Assembly (NCBI GenBank): GCA_964035545.1
Contig: OZ037765.1
Span: forward strand, 4,337,698 to 4,401,697
Length of the DNA stretch: 64,000 bases
DNA from: Bugula neritina
Lineage: Eukaryota; Bryozoa; Gymnolaemata; Cheilostomatida; Bugulidae
Reading direction: 5' to 3'
Shown here: piece after piece, positions 1 to 11,957 of the stretch
How positions within the stretch are numbered: position 1 is the stretch's first letter
Layout of the letters: the number at the start of each line of letters is the position of its first letter
Program-made: the position numbers and the translations under genes
The notes under the pieces: model-generated
What the model was told of the DNA's origin: nothing
Seen by the model: the letters and a program-made list of their open reading frames with translations, nothing else
Databases searched by the model: none

Positions 1-1343
1 TGATGTACTCAAACAACCAATAAGCATACTGGATGGCTGCATCTTGCATTGGCTTCTTCTGCTCCATCAGCTTTTCCATTTTTTCCTTTGCCTCCTCAGC
101 TTGAGCTTGTTCCAGCTTTATTGAATGAAAGAGACCTTTGTTACACCAGGCCTGTATATTAGTTGGGTCTTTCTTTAAAGCAAGCTCAAAGAACTGTTTA
201 GCTTCCTCTACATTTCTGTTGAGTAACAACACCTTAGCAGCACTGTAGTTGGCTTCGTCCACCCACATCTTTTCATCAAAAGGTAAAACTTGTAACTTTT
301 CTGCAGTGGCAAGAGAAACTCTTCTGCTAACTAAACTGTATTTCCAGCCTCTGAAATAGTCTAAAAAATAAAGTCAGAGGACATAAACATTTGTTTTAGC
401 TCTTTGTGTGAATAAGGAACTTGCCTACCTAATGAAGGTGTATAAGTTGGGCTCCATGAATAAGGTTACATAAGCATTATATAATACATAATTTATTAAC
501 TTCAAGGCTAAAATGCTGTCTAGAAAAACAATGGTTTATCTGACAAGTTTTAAAGGCAAAATGTAGAAAAAAATAGACTATTTGTATCTATTGATATGGT
601 TTACCTAAAAATGTGAGCCTGAGGAATTATAGTAGAATTCTGTAAGGTTGAAATGCTCTATTTTAAACATTATTTGGCTATTTAATAAGCATCAATTATA
701 CTATAATAATAAAGTCCTACATACATAATGTTTATACAACTTCCTTGGTTATCATTACAACTCCTATCCCCTTACAGGGTCCTCCCAATAATCACTTATC
801 TTATGAATTCTAATTCTTGAAGTTTGAACTATATACTACTTTACAATTATTATATACCCATTGACACTTCAATGATCATATTATCTCTTACTAATGCTTG
901 AGGTATGAAATAGTGTAAAATTATCCACGGATATGGATATGTGTATACATTATCTTTTATGGCAATCACTGCTTTAACCATTTCTTAGCATTATATTCGA
1001 ATGATGCCCCTAAGATGAATTTATGGTTGTGGTTAATTCCAAGCAACTGTTTTCAAAAATTGAATGAATATTTCATTCAAATAATTAGAAGCTTGAGGTT
1101 TAACTGGATATTAACTGAAATAGTGTTTTATATAAGAGTGAAGGTGGGGAAGGTGGTATTGGTTAATAAGTGATCAAGAAATGAATAGAATAGTATACAG
1201 TTTAATTACACTATTTAGAGTTTCAAGCATTTGCACTCACCAGGTACAACATTTAAGTACTGTATATAATGAGTGTATATCACCATATCTCCTCTGTAAG
1301 TATATGCAAACTTACCTCCCAAAGGCCTTCTATTGGCTGCCAT
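1..1343 (-). CDS. TPR-repeat protein, 5' end (partial, runs off window)
   Basis: Two exons read on the minus strand. Exon 1 is 1241-1343, starting at an ATG at 1343 (MAANRRPLGG...), with a donor CCTG|GTGAGT in phase 1. Exon 2 starts at 360 after TTTTTTAG, accepts phase 1, and stays open to base 1. The exon 2 protein (DYFRGWKYSLVSRR...) contains helix pairs with the TPR pattern (EANYSAAKVLLL, EEAKQFFELALKKDPTN, AWCNKGLFHS), then a charged KEKMEKLMEQKK stretch. TPRs act as protein-binding scaffolds; no partner can be named. I do not recognise the family. An interferon-induced (IFIT-like) or TTC-type protein is possible. The exon 1 start is inferred from matching phase and an open frame, so it is less certain than exon 2. 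Confidence 0.55.
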
Positions 1344-1857
1344 TTCTAAATGAATATGTGTGTGTGTGATGGTTATGTTTTGCCAGTATGCTTTCTTAGC
1401 TAGTTATGCTGACTTTGTATTATAAGGTCAAGTTTGGTACAGGTTGTTTTTCTTACTGCTGTCAATATAATAGATGAACACCAGCATTAAGATACATTTA
1501 TGCAGGATACCCATTGCGTAACATAGCATCTGATTGGAAGACATACAAAGGTTTCATTGGTAGATTTTTCAAGCAGGGGAAGTCCCCTGTATCAGCGTCA
1601 CCCTTTGCCCTGTATAAGTGCAGTTAATGAGATGTTTTAATCAATAACCTGCCATCACTTCTAAAAAACCATCTCTTTGAATCTTAGATGCCGATAATGA
1701 CACTGTGCTTTGGTACAGGTTTTTGCAAACTTATAACTTGTAACCTCCAAAATCACAATAGGTTGTTACGTTCTTCTTTTATTTTCTATTTTAAAATGTT
1801 GCAAGCTCTAAATACTATACTTTACACAACAGTACACTAAGCTACATCGCACTGAAC

Positions 1858-2140
1858 TGCACGACATTACACTACACTACAGTACACTGTATTACAGTAC
1901 ACTGTATTACAGTACACTACACTGCACTACACTACTCTACAATGCATTATACTACATTACAGTACACTATACTACACTACAGTGCACTTCATTACACTAC
2001 ACTACACTACAGTACACTACACTACACTGCAGTACTCTACGCTACACTACACTACACTACAGTACACTACACTACACTGCAGTACTCTACGCTACACCGC
2101 GCTACAGTACACTATACTATATTATACTATACTATACTAT
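1858..2140. repeat. ACTAC-type tandem repeat tract
   Basis: About 280 bp built from variants of TACACTACAC with interspersed AGTACACT, degenerate in unit length. The open frames across it (YTTLHYTTLQY...) come from the repeat and are not genes. Confidence 0.85.
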
Positions 2141-2288
2141 GTACATGCATGCATCATTACATTAATTATTATATAGCCTAAACTTGTTGTGTCGTAACGG
2201 TTAAAAGCATGTTTTAAAATAATACAACTTTGTTTTGTGTATATCTTTTACTTAACACTACTGACTGGTATGTGTATTTGTATTTGAG

Positions 2289-2471
2289 TTTATAGTGTCA
2301 CTATCCTTGTGGGAACCCCTGATGGGAAATATTTTTTCTAATGTGGCACAAGGCAGGAATTATGATTAGAAGCTCTTCCTAACTTCACAGCCAGTATCTA
2401 AACTCAAACCATGCTGCCTTCGTGTCTACTAGGCCAGCGCTCTAACTCCTACCCAATGGCTGCTCCCTCAC
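2289..2471 (-). mobile_element. SINE-like tRNA-derived repeat, copy 1
   Basis: It shares blocks with the copies at 9137, 33446 and 59420: a TAGTGTCACTATCC start, GGCACA.GG..GCAATTATGA-like and GCTCTTCCTAAC blocks, and a CAGCGCTCTAAC...GGCTGCTCCCT end. Read on the minus strand the end begins GGGAGCAGCC and contains a TGG...GGAGTTAGAGCGC segment resembling a Pol III A box, which suggests a tRNA-derived SINE on the minus strand. This copy is diverged. Confidence 0.55.
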
Positions 2472-3859
2472 AATGCATGGTTAACTGACCAAACTTTAAA
2501 CCTTCATTTCTCTGATGGTACAGACATAAATAGCAGTCATGCAAGGTTTAAACTTACTTCTTTTACTGCACGCAATAAGGAAATTGAAAAGTGCCTGTTA
2601 TATAACCAGTAACCTACATTTTCTATAAAATAATGAGGAAATTTTATTGGATGCTAATTGGTCTATTGTGATAATATCTGTTGACATTATTCAAGTGCTT
2701 TTAAAGTTCTCAGGTTTGAACAGAGGAGATAACTCATAATCAGCTTGTATAACCTTGAACTCCTAAAAGCTACAGAAAGAAGTCTAGTTTATATAAACTA
2801 GACATAATCTGAGAAACTAGACATAGTCTGAGAAACTGGGTATGGCAAAGAGAAGCTCACCAAGCATGCTACATTACCTGTAAAATATACTTGGATACAC
2901 AGTGATGACTGTACTTTATAGATTATCATATAAAGTTAGATATATGAGTTTATATCTAACTATTTCTCAGAAACTATGTCTTATTTAAAGCATTTTCCAA
3001 AAGATACTGGATACTGGAAATTCCGACAAACTTATCATAATTGTGATAAATAACTTAAGCAATATATAACAATATTTAGTTTTTAATATATAATATCATT
3101 ATGAAACTTGCAACATTATATTATTATATAGTGTGAGGTGTGTTATAAATGATTATAATCCAGTTAGTCCAGTATATCCCATTGAATACTACCACATAGC
3201 TAATTAACCAAAATATACTCACATTGATGGTTTTAAATTGTATAATAATTCTAAAACTAAGTTTGAATTTTTTTTAAAGAACAGTTAATGAAAAAAGTTC
3301 ATAATTATTATGAGGCCGACATCAGTATAGTTTTGGGGGAGATAACTCTCAGTTGTAGGTGTCAATACAGTGCCTTGAAAAACGACTATAGTGCAAATTT
3401 TTGTCCACTTGTTTTGGGGCAAAATGTAAGTAAATTTTGATTTTTCTAATTATTTGGTCTATAATTAAATAATTATATTTGTAAATTAAAATTCAGAGCA
3501 GTCATAGAATCAGAGTATATAAAACAGCAATAATTTGCGGCAACAGGGTTTTTATTGTTACGAGCTGGCTTATTGGTGCTTTTTGACCGTATTTGAGCGT
3601 GTCTAAAATGTTAACATCAAATTGGTAACCCCAATACAAATTTGATGACCTATCAATTATAACAAGCAGTTTTCTTACCGATGCTCCAACTAGCGATTTC
3701 TAAAGGATTGGTATCTGTTTTGGTTGATATAATATAGCCAATCAAAGCACAGTTCTATATTTAGCACGAGTGTAGCGTATACAAATAATTTATTATAAAG
3801 AATTTCATATTAACACGGATGCCCGTAGTAACCCAAGACGTCAAAGATAATCAACTGTA

Positions 3860-5060
3860 TATGGGGTCTGATGCTAATAGTAATACTAATAAGTAATAGT
3901 AATGCTAATAGGCGCAACTGCTAAAACATTTTAACGATATTATAATTATGACTAGCAGTATGAGTATCTAATATTAACAAGTAGTAAATACTAATAAAAC
4001 TATTACTAAAACTACGATGCTTACACTATCTAACTTTAATTAATTATGGGTACCTATACTCATTGAGTTTGACTGATACTCGGAGTCATTGTCATTGTGA
4101 CAGTGAAACTGAATGTGATTGTCATCTCGAAGTTTGAGTTTCTATTATAATTACTAATAGTATTAGTATTACTATAACTATTAGTATTACAGTAATGACT
4201 ATAAGTATAAGTAATACTATTGTCAATTAGTAAATTACAATTACTATTAGTATTATAATTATTATTAATATTAATTATCAGTATACGTATACTCATACTG
4301 TATAGTGTTAGTATTAGTATTACTATTACTATTAAATTTAAGATTAATAATACTAATAGTATTAGTATTATTAATCTTAAATTTAATAATATTAGTATTA
4401 TTATTTATATCCATGTCCGTATTCATATTGATATTCATTTTCAATTTTATATTGATATTTAACTATGAATTAATATTAATTATTATACTTATAGTCATAA
4501 GTATGAATATGAATATCAATATGGATATGAATAAGGTATTCATTAATTTAATTTTAATAATCACAAGTACACGTGTGAGGAAACTCAAATGATTATGATT
4601 GTAATAATCATTAACATTATGATTATCAAGCTGACCCTAGAAGTGGACTGCATAGTTTTAGTTTATAGTTAAACTTGAACAGTTCATGTTGATGTTGATG
4701 GGTAATACTAGTTGTTTCTTTAAAAAGAAAAACATTTTCTGCATCATCATTCATGATCATTTATTAGTAGTGGTTATTATGATTATAATATTGGCCATGC
4801 TATGAGTATATTAATTATTAATATCTTATTGAATAGCCAATATTAGTAGCTACACTTACAGTAACACTAACAGTGGTACTAGTAATGCTACTAGCATTAG
4901 TAGTGTTGCTAAATTGATATAAAGTAGTAGCACTGTCAATATGATTCACACTAACTTAAAATAAAAGTTGATCTTATTACTTGATGAATTAATACTTATA
5001 TTAGTGTATAACTTATGCAGATGATCTTATGGTACTCATCCTCATTATGATTACCATACT
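3860..5060. repeat. AT-rich TACTAATAG/CTATTAGTA tract
   Basis: A 1.2-kb low-complexity tract made of interleaved TACTAATAG, ATTAGTATT and ATATGAATA words on both strands, with many self-complementary stretches. Similar tracts lie near 18780-18960, 41000-41500 and 51590-52150, close to gene starts or in a first intron. The frames inside it are compositional artefacts. Confidence 0.75.
4330..4388. repeat. 59-nt near-perfect palindrome
   Basis: Arms of 29 bp pair perfectly around a single unpaired centre base (G at 4359). The outer arms contain TTAAATTTAAG and the inner arms AATACTAATA. It can extrude as a hairpin or cruciform. It has no link to a gene end and is probably a product of the surrounding TACTAATAG tract. 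Confidence 0.8.
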
Positions 5061-6206
5061 CACATTCATATTGATTAACATTATCGTTATAAGGTTATGG
5101 TTCTTTGTCTCATTACTTATGCTTATGAATATGCTGGTAGTGGAAATAGTTTGATTAGAATTTCGTACTTAAACTTAGTTTCATACTGATTCTGAAACTG
5201 AATCACTGATACTGATCCCCCAACTATAAAACCATAAGGATAGTTAATCACTAGGTATAGAACTAAATAGATCTTGTAAATAATAATTTTGAGCCTACAA
5301 TATACCTGAAATGTGAACAATAATCTTTAAATATTTATTTTGGAACAGAGAAAGTTACAACTATTTAAATTGAAGGTTTCTCACTGCAATTGATATATCG
5401 CATATTTTTTTCTATTCTTATTCTCAATGCTTATTTTAACATTATAGCCTTGTTTAAAAAACTCAGTAAATTGAATTTTGACAATCAGGGTGTAAATCGG
5501 TTTCCATCAGTCATTGTCAAGCTTATGGCATAGTTGTTACTTGAAAAAGCTGACACCCTTGCATAATAAATAAAATAAATTACTCTAACTACTACAAAAA
5601 AAATTGTCTTTGTTTGCACCTGTTGGAATTTGGAAAAAATCCTTCAAACTTTTAGTTACAACAAAATTTAGTGTAAAATAATTTTAATTTGTACTATCAG
5701 CATAATTACGATTCATTGTTTGCAATTTTTTTAAAAATGTTGTAAGCTCAAAACCCAGTTTAGAAATGAGTTTAGGTTTTAAATAAAATAATAGATCCAG
5801 TAAAAATTATGCTACAATTTTGCAATTTCAACCACATTATTTGTTGGATCTAAATAGCTTATTCAAATATCTTCATTTTATTGTAGCGTCTCTGGTATTT
5901 CAAGAGCAAATTTGATGTCAAGTAACCAACTGGTTGAGAGGTTAGAAGAACCGATGTGGTTGGATTAACCCAATTCAGATGGCTGCAGTATTTCCTAACA
6001 AAACAGATGCTAAAAAAATTTCTTCCTACTTCTGTCAACTATCTCTTTTGTATTCAACATGAACAAACCTATAACTGAAATTTATTGTTAATAATCTGCC
6101 TCCCCCCCCCCCCCAAGACACTTTGAGTTCATTACAAAATAAAAAGTTTTAAACAACTTGCTGCTCTATAGAAGAGAGAATTCCAAATCATTGACACACT
6201 AACAAA

Positions 6207-9200
6207 ATGTCTGCCAGTGAAGATGCTTCAAAAAGAAAACGGAATACTATACCATATAAAATTGTCATCTTAGGTGATGGCGGTGTAGGAAAGTCTGGTA
6301 AGATATATTTTTGTCTGAAAGTTAGAGTCAATGCTGCTGCTTGTTTTGTGTAGTCAGCAGTGTAAATGTTTTGTACTGGTAGTTATAGTAATAATTTAGT
6401 TCTTGTAGCTCTTACTATGTATCTTGTAGCTCTTACTATGTATCTTGTAGCTCTTACTATGTATCTTGTAGCTCTTACCATGTATCTTGTAGCTCTTACT
6501 ATGTATCTTGTAGCTCTTACTATGTATCTTGTAGCTCTTACTATGTATCTTGTAGCTCTCACCATGTATCTTGTAGCTCTTACTATGTATCTTGTATCTC
6601 TTACCATGTATCTTGTAGCTCTTACTATGTATCTTGTAGCTCTTACTATGTATCTTGTAGCTCTTACTATGTATCTTGTAGCTCTCACCATGTATCTTGT
6701 AGCTCTTACTATGTATCTTGTAGCTCTTACTATGTATCTTGTAGCTCTTACTATGTATCTTGTAGCTCTTACTATGTATCTTGTAGCTCTTACTATGTAT
6801 CTTGTAGCTCTTACTATGTATCTTGTAGCTCTTACTATGTATCTTGTAGCTCTTACTATGTATCTTGTAGCTCTTACTATGTATCTTGTAGCTCTTACTA
6901 TGTATCTTGTAGCTCTTACTATGTATCTTGTAGCTCTTACTATGCAATTTGTGGCCAGCACCTTTATGGAGACCCATGACCCTACCATAGGTATGTACTT
7001 GAAGTTTAATTTATATTGTATATCAGAGGAAACTGGCTTTAGTTCAGTTTGTCAATCTCCACATTTTCAACTAATTTTTACATAAAGTAAAAACTCTCAT
7101 TTGTTTATCACTTGGAGGGTCCAATGTTGAGATTTTTCTTGAAATTTATTTAATTCAAGCAATACTGGCCATATGGTGTAAGGACTTTAAAAAGTGCCAG
7201 AGCAGTTCTAACTCAATGCCTTTTCATTGTAAGATTCGAGCCACCAGCATAGCACCTCTACTTACTAATTCACAGTCATGGAATGAAAACTGTCAAAATT
7301 AGAATTTTCTGTATACTGGAAATGAGGTGGAAAAATGTAAGATAAAAAGTAGAATATTTAAATGTAATATAAATGTACTATAATGTAAATGGTTGCTCTT
7401 CTCACAATATATAGATAAATACTTGGTGGAATACTCAATTGGCATCTAGGTAATAACACAGAGTTTCCAATTTTGGTGATGTGTGTGATCACATTATGTC
7501 AAGTTCAGTTTATAAAAACACTTCACTGGAGTACTTGACAATAAAAATAATTTGGAAATTCGAAAGACAGCAAGAAATTGTTTTACAACAACATTTCAAC
7601 ACAGCACTTTTTATTGAAGTGTGTTTAGGATTGAAAATTGCATTCCATGATTTTATTATTTCAATACAGTAATTTCACAGGTCACTGGGCTGCCAGCCAG
7701 GTTATATGCAGCACTGCAATAATAGATGTTTGGCTCATGCACACAGTGTTATTGTTAATCTACTCAATAGCTGGTTGTTAAGAAAATATTTGTTGCATAA
7801 CTTTGCAAGGTGGCTGTTATTAAGTACCTAATACCTAATTTAAACTACCTTTTACAGCAAACACAACCCATTACCCCTATTGTAGTGTTATAGTACATGT
7901 GATATCAAAGACTTGCTACATGTCTATTATAACAGCGCAAGACCTGGATATGTCTGTTTTAGGGTGTTTGTCTGCTATTTTAGTAAGTTTGTAATGTTTT
8001 AGAGGATGCATACAGACAGCAATGCGTTGTGGATGACGAAGTTGCACATTTAGATATCCTTGACACTGCTGGGCAGGTACTTGTACAACTTAACATTATG
8101 TATTAGATATCCTTGACACTGCTGGGCAGGTGCTTGCTCAACTTAACATTATGTATTAGTTAATTTTACAAATTTGACAGGAAGATTTTAGTAAAACCCA
8201 ATATTACTAAATTTTCTATGTTTAGTCAGTCATGGTCTTTGGAATTAATAGAAGTAAAATATTCCCTTTATCTCTCAACTTCAGAACTAAACTTACTAGC
8301 AAAACTTTGAAGCAAACACAATCTTTACTCAGCCCAAATCAACCAATAGAAGTTAATAGTTTACTTGTTGCGACACTTCACACTGTAGTCAGCAAAGGTT
8401 TTACTAGTTGAAACTTTCTCACACATAAAATGTAGTTGTCTATTGCATAGCATAGACTGTTTAGTCTATTAGATGATGTTTTGGTAAAATCTTTCACCAC
8501 AGTACATCCTCACTAAATTGTGTTGAATATGTTGCTCTGTGAAGACAGCTGCTTGATATTTTAGTCACAAAAGGAATATTTTGACAGTTTAAAGTTTTAA
8601 TTGGTTGAGTTGTTTGAGAAAAGTTAAAGTGGGGATATGCATATAATGTATGTGTTATTCTATAAATGCCATGTTGTCAGCAGCTTGCCTTCATTTGTAT
8701 CAACATCTTTATAAATCAAAGTTAATTGACCCTTGTTGTCATGAGAAAGTCTATCCAACTTTTAATAAGGATGAATAACTCTTAATGTGCCAATAGTTTG
8801 CTGTGTGCTGTATGTTTTATAGTACCACAAACTATAGTAGTGTTTTCCAGCCTTTACTCTATTTCTAATACCGTCACCTTACAACTACAACTTTCATCTG
8901 GATCAACTGTTAGTTATCATTGTTGTTGCTGTGTAGCCACAATATTTGATGAAGATAAATAATTGTAGAGAACTGCTATAGTAAACCTATCTAAAACTGT
9001 GTGAATAAGAATATGCTTTATGTTCCACCTACTGGATATTGTAGTCCTGCTGATAAAACCTGTCACAGCCATAAACTGTCCTGTAAATAAATTAGCAATA
9101 AACTTGAAAACATTTTGTTTTTAAATAAAACTCATGTGAGTTTATAGTCACTATCCCTGTGTCAACCCCTGATGGAAAGAGTTTATTTAAGCGGGCTAAG

Positions 9201-10313
9201 GACGTTTGTGGCACAGGAGCAATTATGACTGGATGCTCTTCCTAACATCACCAATGGGCTCTACTGGGGGTTGAACCCATGTCTTCACTCTGACCCAGAC
9301 TTTGCTCTGTATGCTAACTTCTTATATTTTAGAGAGAGTTCACAGCTATGAAGGAACAGTACATGAGGAGTGGAGAGGGGTTTGTAATATGCTATTCAGT
9401 CACGGACAGACGAAGCTTTAATGAAATTAAAGAGTATAATAGACTGATAAAGAGGGTTCGCTGTCAGGATAACATTCCTATCATTCTAGTGGGGAATAAA
9501 GTGGACCTCCACGACCATCGGCAAGTAAGTCACTATCTGCGTACTGACTTTTACTATCTCACTACATGATTGCAACATTTTTATTAAAATTGATAGTATA
9601 GTGCATTATATCTGACTACTATTGACAACTAATGCTGTATCTATCCTAGTGCTCTTTGCCCTACTATTGGAATGTGAATATTTTAGTTGCACATGTTTCT
9701 TCCTTGGTGTCACATTCATTTAGGTACAGTATCGAAGGAATTTTACTAGCCTATGTTCTTTAATTTCCGTAATAAACATATTGGTTTGGGACGAAAGTTC
9801 AAATTTAATCTCTTCTACATTTCTAATCGAAAGCACAAATTTTTCTCAATCACTCCATTACTATCTCCTCACTTGGCAATCAGGTGTACCACATTTTAGA
9901 CACTATCTTATAAATTAAATCAAGTTATATATTTGGTTATAGACCAACATTTGATTTTGATAAAATTTACAGTTATTAAAAAAGACATTAATTTAGTTAT
10001 CTTGGAAGTGTGTTCTCTTCACTGCGAGACTCAACAGTGTTAGGTATTGCTGTACTGGGTTACTGTTTCCTGTTAGGTATCCACTGCAGAAGGACAGGCT
10101 TTAGCCACTCAATATGGCTGCCCATTTTTTGAAAGCTCTGCTGCAAGACGTCAATACGTTGATGAGATATTTCACCAAATCATACGAGAAGTTCGCAAGT
10201 TTGAACTTGCTAAAGACAGTGAAGTAGGGAAAAAACACCGCAGTGGATTTAGACAATGTTTAAGACAAATCAGGAACTGGGCCAGGCCTTCCTCAAAACA
10301 AGGAAAGACGTGA
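6207..10313 (+). CDS. RIT: Ras-family small GTPase, RIT/Ric type
   Basis: Five exons: 6207-6297, 6934-6990, 8003-8076, 9333-9524, 10077-10313; 216 residues (human RIT1 has 219). Motifs: P-loop GDGGVGKS (23-30), switch I HDPTIEDAY (45-53), DTAGQ (70-74), [10 protein letters not shown] then [10 protein letters not shown] (a RIT hallmark), NKVD (129-132), SSA (158-160). The tail is basic and has no CAAX box ([20 protein letters not shown]), as in RIT/Ric, which bind the plasma membrane through charge. RIT/Ric proteins relay growth and stress signals to MAPK pathways. Every intron is GT-AG and phases close. A 25-copy minisatellite copies the exon 2 acceptor, and the exon 3 donor is duplicated. 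Confidence 0.93.
6408..6932 (+). repeat. 25 x 21-bp minisatellite copying the RIT exon 2 acceptor
   Basis: Exactly 25 units of 21 bp end at the true exon 2 acceptor (AG 6932-6933). Each unit carries TATCTTGTAG followed by CTCTTACTATG, the same acceptor plus the first 11 exon bases. The unit differs from the first 21 bases of exon 2 at only a few positions and reads ALTMYLV against ALTMQFV in the exon. Units vary slightly (CTTACC, CTCACC). The unit near 6593 has TAT in place of TAG and so has lost its AG. Confidence 0.95.
8051..8156 (+). repeat. 53-bp tandem duplication across the RIT exon 3 donor
   Basis: The end of exon 3 plus its donor and about 25 intron bases are repeated once with a 53-bp period. 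The first donor is CAG|GTACTT after 8076; the copy is CAG|GTGCTT after 8129. Both copies keep the codons for LDILDTAGQ. Use of the second donor would add 53 nt and shift the frame. Confidence 0.9.
9137..9305 (-). mobile_element. SINE-like repeat, copy 2, in the last-but-one RIT intron region
   Basis: It shares AGGAGCAATTATGACTGG and ATGCTCTTCCTAACATCACC with the copy at 59420. On the minus strand GGGTTCAACCCCC resembles a Pol III B box. The A-box end is not clear, so the copy is probably truncated. It lies in the intron just before RIT exon 4. Confidence 0.6.
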
Positions 10314-11957
10314 GATTGGATGACCTTTAGTTAGCACCGTTTATTAATAGGTTATCTACTAACAAGCTGTAAAATATTATAATATATATATGTTATAATA
10401 TATAAACTTTTTTAAAAATATTATAGGTTGCATAAACAAATTTAGAAAATACTGATGAGATTACCATTAAGTAGTGGAAAATGCCTCTGGGTTATAAAAT
10501 CGCCTCAATTATATACCAGGCGCGTTACTGGTTCTAACAAGTCTCATTACCAGGAACAAGGAATGGATAACATTGTGCTAAAAAGTTTTGGATTAAATAC
10601 ACAGTTAGCAATTAGTAAGTAGGAGCAAGGAACTTCTCATTGGTCAACTGATGATAGTTGTAATATAAGGCTCTATGGCGACCAATCAGGAGTAACTTCC
10701 TATTAAGTCTTCTGTGATGACTAGAGATGGTGTCATCTATACAATGCAGTGGAGAGTCAACATTCCTACTCCCTTCTTCCATGTTTATCTAAACCCAACA
10801 ATTTCATGGCATTCTCGTGAAATATTTTCTTCTACAAAATATATTCAAACATAATAATCATTTTTGACAACTTGTATGACTTTGAGTGCAGCTCAATTTA
10901 TCATGATATCTCTTTTGTATTCAATATTTCCTACTTGTACATTATTATTGCTGAATATTGTTGAATATTTTATTTTCTAGTGACAAAGTTTAACAATACT
11001 TTCTAGTATGTTTCAACTGACGTTCAACATTGCAGGTTGCAAAAGTTGGCAAAACAATACTAAATCATTTTTTGTCCAAAATATGCCATATCATCACATT
11101 TATAGCTGAAAAACATTGAAAACGGTGTTTGAATGTTAACACATGTCTTGCAATTTTGAACTTGTCAGAAGTCAAAGTGAAATCACTACATGAATGCAAG
11201 ATATAATAATAATTGTATCACTGCATGAGTCATGTTTCTAAAGACAACATATTTGCTAGCAGAACTAGTATATCAATAGCCTGCATGTTGCATAATTCAA
11301 GCTGTTGAAATCAAAATATTATATCTGTGTTGCACTTTGAGCACTACTTTGTACTAATAAATAGCAGCAGCTAGATGAAAGTACAAAACAGCTGTTGCTA
11401 TCAGTGGGATCAAAGTGAATAACATGAGCCATGCAAGCCCTGTACAACACAAATACAGCCAGCATGAGGTCTAACATATGCTTGTTGACAATATTATTCA
11501 AACTCTTTCAATAATATTCATTATTGCTTTAAATATAAGTTGATTTATTTCCCTTATAAGAAATTGAAAAGTGGAGGTTAGGTTATAATATAATAAAAAT
11601 ATACTATCACCTAACCTCCACTTTTCAATCATATAACCGTTGATTGGTTTACAACAGGCTTGAGACGGTCCATATTTCACAATGAAATTAATAGTTTAGA
11701 CATGCATTAAGGTCATTATACTGGAAATAACACAAATAAATTCAATTTTCAACTAAAAGATTGAAATTAAAGCCTGAAATAAAACTCTTTGAACAAGAGT
11801 AGACAACCTCTCAACATAATTCTTTCAAAGAAATTGGTGAAGCTTGCACCGCTAATGCATTTCTACAAAATTCATAAACACAGAAATAAATTACTGCAAT
11901 TTGGTTCCACTCTGCATTATGTACCGGCTATGGCTAAAGGAGGTACTGCTCACTAAC
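10314..11957. other. Intergenic between convergent RIT and ACMSD
   Basis: This stretch holds the RIT 3' UTR, the unresolved last exon of ACMSD, and a long hairpin at 11563-11629. I see no other gene. A possible ACMSD 3' exon near 11810-11864 (minus strand, acceptor TTTTGTAG) contains NALA in one frame, as ACMSD C-termini do, but the phase does not match the upstream exon. Confidence 0.5.
11563..11629. repeat. Perfect 21-bp inverted repeat, 25-nt AT-rich loop
   Basis: The left arm 11563-11583 (contains AGTGGAGGTTAGG) is the exact reverse complement of the right arm 11609-11629. The loop is almost purely A/T. It could be a fold-back element, a MITE remnant, or a transcript hairpin in the 3' region shared by two convergent genes. 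Confidence 0.85.

Larger units (their letters stand above)
1344..6206. other. Intergenic, repeat-rich, upstream of RIT
   Basis: No coding exon is supported here. It holds an ACTAC-type tandem tract, a SINE-like copy, a short palindrome at 2782-2803, an AT-rich tract dense in TACTAATAG and its complement, a 59-nt palindrome, and a poly-C run near 6103-6114. Open frames over the simple repeats are low-complexity and not gene-like. Confidence 0.6.

Noticed and set aside
6383-6988. Long open frames on the minus strand across the 21-bp array (poly RYIVRAT / KIHSKSY)
   Set aside because: They arise only because the unit length is a multiple of three without stops; no start context or flanking exons.
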